A DNA stretch of 64,000 nt, taken from NCBI RefSeq assembly GCF_002007645.1, contig NZ_CP019791.1, forward strand, positions 434,001 to 498,000, written 5' to 3'. Below the pieces are notes generated by a model. It saw nothing but the letters and a program-made list of their open reading frames with translations, ran no database searches and was not told where the DNA came from. Numbering within the stretch: the stretch's first letter is position 1; each line of letters starts with the position of its first letter. A program made the translations under genes and the position numbers. This DNA is from Anaerohalosphaera lusitana. Lineage in GTDB: Bacteria > Planctomycetota > Phycisphaerae > Sedimentisphaerales > Anaerohalosphaeraceae. Of the stretch, positions 28,327 through 36,362 are shown one piece after another.

Positions 28327-29523
28327 ATGGCTAACGCAGTTGTGAGTCAATCAGGCGGTCCTACCGGCGTTATCAATGCGTCACTGGTGGGCGTTATTGA
28401 AGAGGCACGGAATCACCCGGACATCGATACGCTTTACGGCGCGGTTCACGCTGTTGCCGGTATCGTGAAGGACGAATTCATCGATCTGACCGACGTTTCG
28501 GACGAGACGCTGGAGATTCTTGCGGCGAGCCCGTCTTCGGGTCTTGGCAGCAGCCGGGACAAGCCGGACAAGGCATATGTCGAGAAGATGATCAATGTTT
28601 TCAAGAAACGCAATATCGAGTACTTCTTCTACATCGGCGGTAACGATTCGGCGAATACATGCTACATCGTCAACCAGGTAGCTGACGAGATGGGTCTGGA
28701 TCTCAAAGCGTTCCATATCCCGAAGACGATCGATAACGACCTTCGCGTTACGGATCACTGCCCGGGTTACGGCACCGCGGCTAAGTTCGTTGCATGTGCA
28801 CTGATGGGCGATGACCTGGATAACAGGGCTCTTCCCGGCGTTAAGATCGACGTAATTATGGGACGTGAGGCTGGCTGGCTGACTGCTGCTACGGCGCTCG
28901 GCAAGCAGCGCGACGACGACGGCCCGCATCTGCAGTACTTCCCGGAAAAGCCCGTATCGATGGAAAAGATGGCGGCGGATATCAAGGCTGTTTACGACAA
29001 GCTGGGTCGCTGTGTTGTGGCTGTTTCGGAAGGCATTCGTGCTGAGGACGGCAATCTTTGGGGCAAGAAGCTGCAGGAAAATGCGGAAGTCGACGCACAC
29101 GGTAATGTTCAGTTGAGCGGAAGCGGCGCACTGGCAGACTTCCTGGCGACAGAGATCAAGAGTCGCCTGGGTATCGCTCGGGTTCGGGCGGATACTTTCG
29201 GCTATCTGCAGAGGAGCTTTGCGGGTCTGCAGAGCAAGACGGATGCGGAAGAGGCTCGCAGGTGCGGTCGTCAGGCTGTGATCTACTCTAAGGACAATGA
29301 CAACGGTTCTGTCGCGATGAAGCGTGTCGGCACGGGCAAGGACTACAAGATCGAGCTGTTCATGACTGAGCTGAAGAACGTTGCTGAGCACACGAAGGAT
29401 CTTGACGAGAAGTACATCAACAGCGAAGGCAACGGCATTACCGAGGCGTTCGTGGATTATGCGATGCCGCTGGTAGGCGATCTGCCGAGAACCGAGTACC
29501 TGGGAAACAGGCCCAAAGTTTAA
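28327..29523 (+). CDS. 6-phosphofructokinase, pyrophosphate-dependent type
   Basis: The 398-residue enzyme phosphorylates fructose 6-phosphate. Two positions indicate pyrophosphate rather than ATP as donor: GGNDS at 104-108 has Asp where ATP enzymes have Gly (GGDGS), and PKTIDND at 132-138 has Lys where they have Gly (PGTIDND). This rule is established for the family. A PPi enzyme is reversible, so it could serve glycolysis or gluconeogenesis. The N-terminal SQSGGPTGVINASL loop binds the phosphate donor. A strong terminator at 29661-29694 follows. Codon usage is more balanced than in addAB upstream, as expected for a highly expressed gene. Confidence 0.92.
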   Translation: MANAVVSQSGGPTGVINASLVGVIEEARNHPDIDTLYGAVHAVAGIVKDEFIDLTDVSDETLEILAASPSSGLGSSRDKPDKAYVEKMINVFKKRNIEYFFYIGGNDSANTCYIVNQVADEMGLDLKAFHIPKTIDNDLRVTDHCPGYGTAAKFVACALMGDDLDNRALPGVKIDVIMGREAGWLTAATALGKQRDDDGPHLQYFPEKPVSMEKMAADIKAVYDKLGRCVVAVSEGIRAEDGNLWGKKLQENAEVDAHGNVQLSGSGALADFLATEIKSRLGIARVRADTFGYLQRSFAGLQSKTDAEEARRCGRQAVIYSKDNDNGSVAMKRVGTGKDYKIELFMTELKNVAEHTKDLDEKYINSEGNGITEAFVDYAMPLVGDLPRTEYLGNRPKV

Positions 29524-29660
29524 TCAGAGGTCCGAATGCTGGATGACAATATAGCCGTGACGAGTGTTTGTCCGTTGCGGAGGCTGATTTCATGGCGCCC
29601 GATGCGTTTTGACGTAAAGCTTTGTTGATAAGCGAGTTGTGAAATCAGATGATAAATGTG

Positions 29661-29694
29661 AGCCCGCGTCATTTTATGTGACGCGGGCTTTTTT
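29661..29694 (+). terminator. Intrinsic terminator after phosphofructokinase
   Basis: AGCCCGCGTCA pairs with TGACGCGGGCT around a short loop and is followed by six T residues. Confidence 0.92.
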
Positions 29695-29757
29695 ACGTTC
29701 AATAACTAATTCAAACGGTATACAACTTGTCGTATTTGGACATGTTGACGATAGTTG

Positions 29758-29786
29758 TTGACTTTTCGACCCGGAAAGCCTATACT
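29758..29786 (+). promoter_or_regulatory. Sigma-70-type promoter of the GLUG/dockerin protein gene
   Basis: TTGACT and TATACT with exactly 17 bases between them, about 60 bases upstream of the start codon. One of the best promoter matches in the window. Confidence 0.7.
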
Positions 29787-29848
29787 ATATAGCGTATTGT
29801 TGATAAGGCACAGGTCGATAATGACAGGTCATTCTTTAGGAGGAAATC

Positions 29849-31762
29849 ATGAAAGCTTCATATCTTGCTCTACTGGTTGTGGTTCTGGCGGTTTCTGGGA
29901 GCTGCTGGGCTGTAAATGTTTCACTTTCGGATCTGACCGCTGAGGGTTCGGGCTATTCGTACAGCTATTCGCTGGATTTTGGTGATATGGTGAACGGCTC
30001 GACAAAGTTCACTGACGATTCGACCACCCGCTTGAACGTCAACGAGGTCCAGAGTTTTATGGCACTTCCGCCGGCGACTCCTGACGATCGCTGGATACAG
30101 GCGCAGCAGGGGGACGGTTTTGCGCGGATAGTTTTTGTCTTCGATTTTTCCGGTATCGATGTGTTTCGCAATCAAAGGGTCTGCAACATAAACATCAAGT
30201 CTTTCAATGTTCGCGACAAGCTGCAGATGGCCAACAACAACAGTCTGAGCGAAAAATCCCGGGTTTCTACTGGCTGGAGCTATGAAAATTTTGCCTATAA
30301 CCCGCTAAATGAACTGAGCACGCCTACCCGGTCGACGATACCGGCTGTACGCGTTTTCGAAGACAGAATATCGACGCCGGGCTACAGACAGCGGATATAT
30401 TATGAGGTCCGTTTCTACTGCGATGACAGCAACGGGTTCGATGAAGCGCTTTCGAGATGGAACAGTCTCAACTATACAGACACCGATCACTTCAAGATCG
30501 ATTTTGAGCTGACGGTGGTTAATAGTCCCGCGGGCACATATGAAGGCGGCAGCGGCACAGCGGAGGATCCGTTTCTTATAGCAGACGCGGATCAACTCGA
30601 TTCTGTGGGGAATTATCCGGAGGATTATGACAAGCATTTTGAGGTTATCGATGACATCGACTTGTCAAAGAGGAGTTATTCGGAGGCTTTGATTGCGCCG
30701 GACGGCAGCGGCAGCAGCGGATTTCAGGGTACCGCTTTCACCGGCAGTTTCGATGGTAAGGGGCACGTCATAGAGGGCCTGACGATACGAACACCGTTCG
30801 ATAGCTCTGACTACCTGGGTTTTTTCGGCAGATGTGAAACCGCGCAGCTCAAGAATATATTTCTTGAGGACTGCGTGATAGCCGCCAGAAGTACAAATAC
30901 GAAGATCGGCTGTTTGTCGGCATCTAATTATGTTACCACGGTTTCCAACTGTCATGTGAAAGGCCGAATTTTTGGCGACGACAGCGTGAGTTACGTGGGG
31001 GGACTTATAGGAATATCCCAGACGGGCGGGAGTATGTACAACTGCTCCTTTGAGGGTCTTATAAAGGTCCGCAACGACTCGAATACAATCGGCGGGCTGG
31101 TAGGCGGGTGCGTGAATTATACATTGAACAAGTGCCGAGCTGACGTGAACCTGCAAACGAGTTCCTCATGCAATTATGTAGGCGGACTGATCGGTCAGTG
31201 TGTCTATGGTTACAATATCCGACGGTGCTATGCTGAAGGTGAACTCAAGAGCAGATATTCTGATAGAGTAGGCGGACTTATGGGTTCAATGAACAGCTAC
31301 TCGCTGACCAACTGCTATTCGGCAATGGATATTAGCACGTATAACACCAGTTCGACTTCCTTGGGCGGACTGATAGGTCAGGGCACTAATCTGGATCCTT
31401 TTGACGCGTGTTTCTGGGACGTCGACAAGGCGGGAACCAGTGACGGCGTCGGCGACACCGACAATGATGAAACAACTTACCCCGATCCTGATCCGTCGGG
31501 CATGTATGGACTGGCGACGGGGATTATGGTCCAGCAGTCCACTTATACGTCGATGGGCTGGGACTTTGCGGGTGAGACCGCGAACGGGCCTTATGATTTC
31601 TGGGTCATGTTTGAACAAGAGACGTATCCGATGTTTACGGGTGAATGTTTTGCAAGACCCGCGGGTGATATAAACGGGGACTGCAGATGCAATATGAGTG
31701 ATCTTAGCGTACTTGCGAGCAGTTGGCTGGAAACGGGTCTGCTCGAAGAGATTCTTTATTAG
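29849..31762 (+). CDS. Secreted GLUG-motif protein with terminal dockerin-like repeat
   Basis: The 637-residue protein starts with a signal peptide (MKASYLALLVVVLAVSGSCWA). The first 200 residues are an unrecognised beta-rich domain. Residues about 230-545 contain repeated GLUG-type units (VGGLIGISQTGG, IGGLVGGCVN, VGGLIGQCVYG, VGGLMGSMN, LGGLIGQG), which fold as a beta-solenoid in surface adhesins. The last 25 residues read GDINGDCRCNMSDLSVLASSW, a single calcium-loop dockerin-type-like segment common at planctomycete protein ends. TAGGAGG precedes the ATG by seven bases. It opens a three-gene set of surface proteins and has its own promoter and terminator. An adhesive or matrix role is inferred. 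Confidence 0.8.
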   Translation: MKASYLALLVVVLAVSGSCWAVNVSLSDLTAEGSGYSYSYSLDFGDMVNGSTKFTDDSTTRLNVNEVQSFMALPPATPDDRWIQAQQGDGFARIVFVFDFSGIDVFRNQRVCNINIKSFNVRDKLQMANNNSLSEKSRVSTGWSYENFAYNPLNELSTPTRSTIPAVRVFEDRISTPGYRQRIYYEVRFYCDDSNGFDEALSRWNSLNYTDTDHFKIDFELTVVNSPAGTYEGGSGTAEDPFLIADADQLDSVGNYPEDYDKHFEVIDDIDLSKRSYSEALIAPDGSGSSGFQGTAFTGSFDGKGHVIEGLTIRTPFDSSDYLGFFGRCETAQLKNIFLEDCVIAARSTNTKIGCLSASNYVTTVSNCHVKGRIFGDDSVSYVGGLIGISQTGGSMYNCSFEGLIKVRNDSNTIGGLVGGCVNYTLNKCRADVNLQTSSSCNYVGGLIGQCVYGYNIRRCYAEGELKSRYSDRVGGLMGSMNSYSLTNCYSAMDISTYNTSSTSLGGLIGQGTNLDPFDACFWDVDKAGTSDGVGDTDNDETTYPDPDPSGMYGLATGIMVQQSTYTSMGWDFAGETANGPYDFWVMFEQETYPMFTGECFARPAGDINGDCRCNMSDLSVLASSWLETGLLEEILY

Positions 31763-31848
31763 AAGGCAAAAGGAGTTTTTAAACAGCCCCCAGAAAGTAT
31801 TTCAAAACTGCGGTCCAATGGTGACCTGCGGATATGTTGCAAATAGCA

Positions 31849-31887
31849 AAGGCGTGTCGGCTCTTGATTGACCGGCACGCCTTTTTT
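31849..31887 (+). terminator. Intrinsic terminator after the GLUG protein gene
   Basis: AAGGCGTGTCGG and CCGGCACGCCTT form a long stem closed by one G-T pair and followed by a T run. It is almost identical to the terminator at 33223-33261. Confidence 0.92.
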
Positions 31888-31971
31888 GATAATCAATTTC
31901 TGACCGCTTAGGTATTTCACCCTAAAAACCAAAGGAAAAAGCTCTAGTGCAGTTGAAAGGTCAGAAATAAG

Positions 31972-32000
31972 TTGTATCGAAACACATAAAGACCTATAAT
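31972..32000 (+). promoter_or_regulatory. Candidate promoter of the PKD surface protein gene
   Basis: TTGTAT and a perfect TATAAT with 17 bases between, about 48 bases before the start codon. Confidence 0.6.
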
Positions 32001-32047
32001 ACCGCCCACAAATTTATTTCTTATTATTGGTGTCTTTGGAGGTAATC

Positions 32048-33172
32048 ATGAAAGCAGTAAATGGTGGTGTGAAATGGCAACTGGTGTGTTTTGGTGTTCT
32101 TGCAGCAATCTGTTTGGCGGGAGGTAATGCTCAGGCCTATGTAGATGCGACTTTTGATCAGCCCGGTACGTATACTTTGAGCGGCGATTATGAAAATGTC
32201 TATGTTGGTGCTGATGGAAATACGTACACGACCACCGTCGTGATGGAAGCGGGCGTACACGTTAACAATATGGTCTCAGTTGCCAGCACCGGAGCGCTGG
32301 AAGTTTACGGCGGCTCGTGCGGCTTGGGAGTCTCTGTTGCCGCCGGCGGAAGTATGGTCGTCTATGGTGAGAATTATGCAGTAGACGGCACGCCAGTCGC
32401 CGAAGGTATAACCGAGGTCAGCTTGGGCTTTAACACCCTGAGCTGGACGGATGCGGCTGGTACGAGCCACAGTCTCTTTATCGGGAGTGACGAAATGGTT
32501 CAGCTGCCTGGTCTGGCAGTTGAGGAAAATCAGGCCCCTGCGGCTGATGCGGGTGGACCTTATGTTGTTGACGCTACCAGTTGGGACGGCGCAGAGGTGA
32601 CATTGAACGGATCTGCGTCTAGTGACCCGGATGGCGATGATATCGTATCTTACGAATGGGACATTGACGGTGACGGGGCGGCTGATTCGACACAGGCTTC
32701 GTTTGTCGGCCTTTTCCCTATCGGAGCAAGCGATATTACGCTTGTGGTTGTCGATTCAAAGGGCCTTGCCAGTGAACCAGTGACTACGACTGTAACTGTG
32801 AGCACCTGGGAAGTAGGAGTCGACATCAAGCCTGAGAGCACAGATAATACTATCAATATGGGTTCGAATGGTGTAGTCCCGGTCGCTTTCCTGTCGAGCA
32901 GCGATTTCGACGCGACTACGATCGATCCGCTTACAGTGACTCTGCGTGGTGAAGATTTCAACACCGGGCTGGTAAAGGTACGCGGCAAAAAGCAAAACCC
33001 GATGGCAACGGAAACTGATGTAAACGGTGACGGCCTGATCGATCTCTATGTCAAACTCGAGACCGAAAAGCTGGCAGAGTATGAGCTCGATGCCGTATGT
33101 GACTTTGGTGCGTTGACTTACGACGGTTTGGTAGTAAGCGGCAGCGACAGCATCACAGTAGTGCCTCAGTAA
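32048..33172 (+). CDS. Secreted protein with PKD domain and C-terminal VDIKP domain
   Basis: 374 residues with a signal peptide ending NAQA (about residue 30). Residues 31-155 form a low-complexity beta-rich domain (VYVGADG, ALEVYGG, SMVVYGENYAVDG). Residues about 161-252 are a PKD domain (NQAPAADAGGPY, SSDPDGDDIVSYEWDIDGDG). Residues 257-374 are a domain starting VDIKPES and ending GSDSITVV, with a calcium-loop-like DVNGDGLIDL. This last domain type is widespread in secreted bacterial and archaeal proteins. GGAGG precedes the ATG at 32048, which I prefer over the upstream in-frame ATG at 32027. It is a paralogue of the protein at 34029, which lacks the PKD domain. Confidence 0.82.
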   Translation: MKAVNGGVKWQLVCFGVLAAICLAGGNAQAYVDATFDQPGTYTLSGDYENVYVGADGNTYTTTVVMEAGVHVNNMVSVASTGALEVYGGSCGLGVSVAAGGSMVVYGENYAVDGTPVAEGITEVSLGFNTLSWTDAAGTSHSLFIGSDEMVQLPGLAVEENQAPAADAGGPYVVDATSWDGAEVTLNGSASSDPDGDDIVSYEWDIDGDGAADSTQASFVGLFPIGASDITLVVVDSKGLASEPVTTTVTVSTWEVGVDIKPESTDNTINMGSNGVVPVAFLSSSDFDATTIDPLTVTLRGEDFNTGLVKVRGKKQNPMATETDVNGDGLIDLYVKLETEKLAEYELDAVCDFGALTYDGLVVSGSDSITVVPQ

Positions 33173-33222
33173 GTCACTTGCTAAATGCGAGCTGAAGACT
33201 GTTCGCACAAACTTATAAAACA

Positions 33223-33261
33223 AAGGCGTGTCGGCTCATGATTGACCGGCACGCCTTTTTT
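33223..33261. terminator. Shared terminator between the PKD protein and pilin-like genes
   Basis: The same stem as at 31849-31887 with one loop change, followed by a T run on the plus strand; on the minus strand the stem is followed by TTTGTTTTA. It separates convergent genes and can serve both. Confidence 0.9.
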
Positions 33262-33301
33262 GATAATCACATTGCTGGCCGCTATTCACTCGGGCGGCTT
33301 G

Positions 33302-33799
33302 CTAGTAGCTTACGTAACTCTTGCCGTCGCTGTCGCTGCCGGTGGTGTTGATGTGGAACTCGCCGGTTTCTTTTTTGTAGAGCCAGCCGCTGGAATCATC
33401 TACCGCTGCTGAGAATGCGGTGGCTTCGGCAACATAGATGATGTCTGAGCGGTTATTAAACGGGTTTTCGGGCAGTTCGAGCACGTATGGGCCGTATTGG
33501 TAATCGCCGGTGGGAGTTTGATAGTTGCCGGGTGTGCCGTCAGCTTTGGTGCAATTGGTGAACTGCATCTGCATGAAAGCGGCGCTGAGAGAGGAACCGC
33601 CGGCATATCCGGGCAGGACGCCATCGTGCTGAGTCTTGAACAGTGATATCTGCTGCCGCATCGTCCTCAACGAATCCTTTGCAGTCGCTTCTTTTGCCTG
33701 GGTAGTGTGCGCCTGCAGTTGGGGCAGGGCGATGGCTGCCAGGATGCCAAGGATGGCCACTACGATCATAAGTTCAACAAGGGTGAAGGCTTTTTTCAC
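33302..33799 (-). CDS. Type IV pilin-like / GspG-like prepilin
   Basis: The 165-residue protein has the prepilin leader MKKAFTLVELMIVVAILGIL. Cleavage is expected before Phe5 and Glu is at mature position 5, followed by a hydrophobic helix and an alanine-rich amphipathic stretch. The rest (ENPFNNRSDIIYV, DDSSGWLYKKETGEFHIN) matches the major pseudopilin GspG pattern of type II secretion. The start is a GTG with GGAGG five bases upstream. No assembly ATPase, prepilin peptidase or secretin lies in this window. It sits alone between two paralogous surface-protein genes, on the opposite strand. Confidence 0.87.
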   Translation of the reverse strand: MKKAFTLVELMIVVAILGILAAIALPQLQAHTTQAKEATAKDSLRTMRQQISLFKTQHDGVLPGYAGGSSLSAAFMQMQFTNCTKADGTPGNYQTPTGDYQYGPYVLELPENPFNNRSDIIYVAEATAFSAAVDDSSGWLYKKETGEFHINTTGSDSDGKSYVSY

Positions 33800-34028
33800 T
33801 TTTACCTCCAGGTATTTTGCTTGATGTAAGATTATTTCTTATCCTTTTAAGTATCGGTACAGGACCTGATGATTATGGGAAAAATCGCCTAAAGAAATGG
33901 CGATTACTCGCTTTAGGCTCGGTTTATGCTAATTCGAAGCTGTGACCGGGGGCCGAATAGTCCCATAAAAACCCATAGATTTACAGAGAATCTGGTTTTA
34001 GACACTAATTTATTTTGGGGGATGCACA

Positions 34029-34901
34029 ATGATACGTGAGAAGTCTGGCAATAAGTTTAATTCTGTTTTTTTGTCTCTGCTTGTCGGACTGGCATGTTTG
34101 GGTCCTAATATAATGGCCGATGACGTTCAGGGAGACCTGGAACTTGCAGGCGGTGGAGAGTACGACCTGGATTACAGTGTCATGGGCAACGTCTATGTGG
34201 GTAATATCGAAGACAGTGCGGATACGACCGTGAATATGCTGCCCGGGGGTTATGTGCGTGATGCGCTGGTGGTATCGGATACGGGGATTTTGAACGTATT
34301 CGGCGGGACGTGCGACTGGCTGGTCAGTATCGCCTCGGATGCGGTTATCAATGTCTACGGAACCAATTATCAGGTGGACGGCGAACCCGTTGGTGAGGGA
34401 GTGACCGAGGTTTATATGCCCTTAAATGAGCTGGCGTGGGTTGATGGTGACGGCAACGACTACAGTCTTTTTATTTGTAGCGACGTGATGGTTCAGCTTC
34501 CCGGGCTGGTTTCGGATGGAATGAATCAGGAGCCCGAAGTGATCAACGTCGAGGTCGATATAAAGCCCGACAGCAGCGATAATGCCGTCAATTTGCGTTC
34601 CAAGGGTGTTGTGCCCGTGGCGTTTGTGTCGAACGAAACTTTTGATGCTACCAGGATCGATTTCGAAACAGTAACCGTTAACGGAAATGTCGGGCTGATA
34701 AAATGCCGGGGCAAAAAGCAAAGGCCCATGGTAAGCGAGACCGACGTCAACGGTGACGGGCTGGTGGATCTGCTGGTCAAGCTCGATACGCAGATGCTTG
34801 CAGATGCCGGGGTCGAGTCAGTATGCGAGTTTACAGCAACGACCTATGATGGCATGGCAGTGAGAGGCAGCGACAGCATAACCGTCGTCGGTCGAAAATA
34901 A
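34029..34901 (+). CDS. Secreted VDIKP-domain protein, paralogue lacking the PKD domain
   Basis: 290 residues with a signal peptide ending IMA (about residue 30). The N-terminal part (33-160) matches that of the 32048 protein: VYVGN, ILNVFGG, VINVYGTNYQVDG, DYSLFICSDVMVQLPGL. The C-terminal part (from about 175) matches VDIKPDS through GSDSITVV, including KCRGKKQRPM and DVNGDGLVDLLVKL. The PKD domain present between these parts in the paralogue is absent, so the two genes differ by clean gain or loss of one domain. The ATG follows TTGGGGGATGCACA, a usable GGGG Shine-Dalgarno. Its function is unknown; a cell-surface or matrix role is inferred. Confidence 0.8.
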   Translation: MIREKSGNKFNSVFLSLLVGLACLGPNIMADDVQGDLELAGGGEYDLDYSVMGNVYVGNIEDSADTTVNMLPGGYVRDALVVSDTGILNVFGGTCDWLVSIASDAVINVYGTNYQVDGEPVGEGVTEVYMPLNELAWVDGDGNDYSLFICSDVMVQLPGLVSDGMNQEPEVINVEVDIKPDSSDNAVNLRSKGVVPVAFVSNETFDATRIDFETVTVNGNVGLIKCRGKKQRPMVSETDVNGDGLVDLLVKLDTQMLADAGVESVCEFTATTYDGMAVRGSDSITVVGRK

Positions 34902-34938
34902 TATCGGGCGGGGCAAGCAAGCCCGCTGTATAAGAAAA

Positions 34939-34969
34939 AAGGCGTGTCGGTTACAAGCTGACACGCCTT
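34939..34969 (-). terminator. Terminator of ftsY, shared with the upstream surface-protein gene
   Basis: AAGGCGTGTC and GACACGCCTT form a ten-base perfect stem. The minus-strand side ends in six T residues, so it serves ftsY best; the plus-strand tail is weak. Confidence 0.85.
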
Positions 34970-35000
34970 AATTATCTGATTGATTCTTTTAGAGCCCCGG

Positions 35001-35924
35001 TCAACTGAAGAGGGCCTCTACGAATTCGTCGGGGTCAAATTCTGCAATGTCTTCGGGGGTTTCGCCCAGGCCGACGAATTTTACGGGGATGTCGAGCTGG
35101 TCCTTTATGGCTATGACGATGCCGCCTTTGGCGGTGCCGTCAAGTTTCGCGAGGAAGATGCCGGTGACGTTTATGGTTTCGGTAAATGTCTTGGCCTGCA
35201 TGATGGCGTTCTGGCCGGTGGTTGCGTCTACGACGAGCAGGACCTCGTGCGGGGCGTCGGGCAGGCGTTTCCGGACGACCTTGCGAATCTTGCCGAGTTC
35301 GGCCATGAGGTGTTTCTGCGTATGCAGTCGGCCTGCGGTGTCCATGATGAGGTAGTCGACGTCTCGGGCGACGGCTGCTTCGACTGCGTCATAGGCGACG
35401 GCGGCGGGGTCGGCGCCCATTTTGTGTTTGATGATCTGCACACCGATGCGTTCTGACCAGATGGTGAGCTGTTCGACGGCTGCTGCGCGGAAGGTGTCGC
35501 ATGCGGCGACGACGACTTTTTTATTGTTGCGGCTGAGGGTATAGGCGAGCTTGGCGATGGAGGTGGTTTTACCGCTGCCGTTGGTACCAGCGACGAGAAT
35601 GACGGTCGGGCCGGACTGGGAGGCATTTAGCTGGCGGTGCTGTTCGGGCCAGTAATCCTTCATTTTTTCCTTGAGGAACGGGATGATGTCGTCGGTCTGC
35701 ACTATCTGTTTTTTGCGGTATGCGTCCCGCAGGTCCTCTATAAGGCGGTCGGTCGTTTCCACGCCAATATCGTCCGAGATCAGGACCTCTTCGAGCTCAT
35801 CGAGCAGGTCCTCGTCAATTTTGCGGCCGAGGCCTATGACGGACATAAGTGATGAAGAAATTTTTTCGCGGGTCTTCGTGAGTCTGTCTTTAATGAACCC
35901 GACGGTTTTGCCGAACATTCCCAT
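35001..35924 (-). CDS. ftsY: Signal recognition particle receptor FtsY
   Basis: FtsY docks SRP-ribosome complexes at the membrane through a GTPase twin with Ffh. The 307-residue protein is the short form: a modest charged N domain without the long acidic A domain of E. coli. The GTPase motifs are GTNGSGKTT (113-121), DTFRAAAVEQL, DTAGRLHTQ and TKLDGTAKGG, all intact. AGGAG precedes the ATG by seven bases. It is divergent from dnaA across a 440-base gap, an uncommon pairing. It has its own terminator at 34939-34969. Confidence 0.95.
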   Translation of the reverse strand: MGMFGKTVGFIKDRLTKTREKISSSLMSVIGLGRKIDEDLLDELEEVLISDDIGVETTDRLIEDLRDAYRKKQIVQTDDIIPFLKEKMKDYWPEQHRQLNASQSGPTVILVAGTNGSGKTTSIAKLAYTLSRNNKKVVVAACDTFRAAAVEQLTIWSERIGVQIIKHKMGADPAAVAYDAVEAAVARDVDYLIMDTAGRLHTQKHLMAELGKIRKVVRKRLPDAPHEVLLVVDATTGQNAIMQAKTFTETINVTGIFLAKLDGTAKGGIVIAIKDQLDIPVKFVGLGETPEDIAEFDPDEFVEALFS

Positions 35925-36362
35925 TATTTGCTCCTAATCGTTTTTATCTGGAGTGCCGTATTTGAGGGCACCGGTGTTTTTGCTGTGATTATATCGACCC
36001 GTAAGGGGAAGAACTTGACAGGCGGTTAGAGCAGAGCTTTAGATCAAAAACTGCAATAAAATCGCCAGTCTGGAATTTTCGCAGATAAGGTCGCAAATTT
36101 CAAGTGACTATATTTTTTGGACTTACGAAGCGTTGGCGGCGGTGCGGTTATAAATTGGTGGAGGGCGCTCGTTTTGATTTGACAAAGGGCGGTTGGGTCA
36201 TTAGATTTGGCCTATCTGGGCCAGGGAGGATTCCAGTCACCTGCACTTTGCAACGCGGATGCTATTCCATGTGTCAGTGGTAATTTGCGGCTACCGTTGT
36301 CTTTATTGCGGGCTGGGAGGGCGTGAATATAAGCGGAAAATGTGGTTTTAAGGATATAGATC
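35925..36362. other. Divergent ftsY-dnaA intergenic region
   Basis: 438 bases that must hold promoters for both genes. I searched for TTATCCACA-type DnaA boxes on both strands and found no good cluster, so I do not call an origin here. Confidence 0.55.

Larger units (their letters stand above)
29524..29848. other. Intergenic region with terminator and promoter
   Basis: 325 bases containing the phosphofructokinase terminator (29661-29694) and a near-consensus promoter (29758-29786) for the surface-protein gene. Confidence 0.7.

Noticed and set aside
35925-36362. Replication origin next to dnaA
   Set aside because: No cluster of DnaA boxes was found by reading both strands, and skew polarity argues against it.
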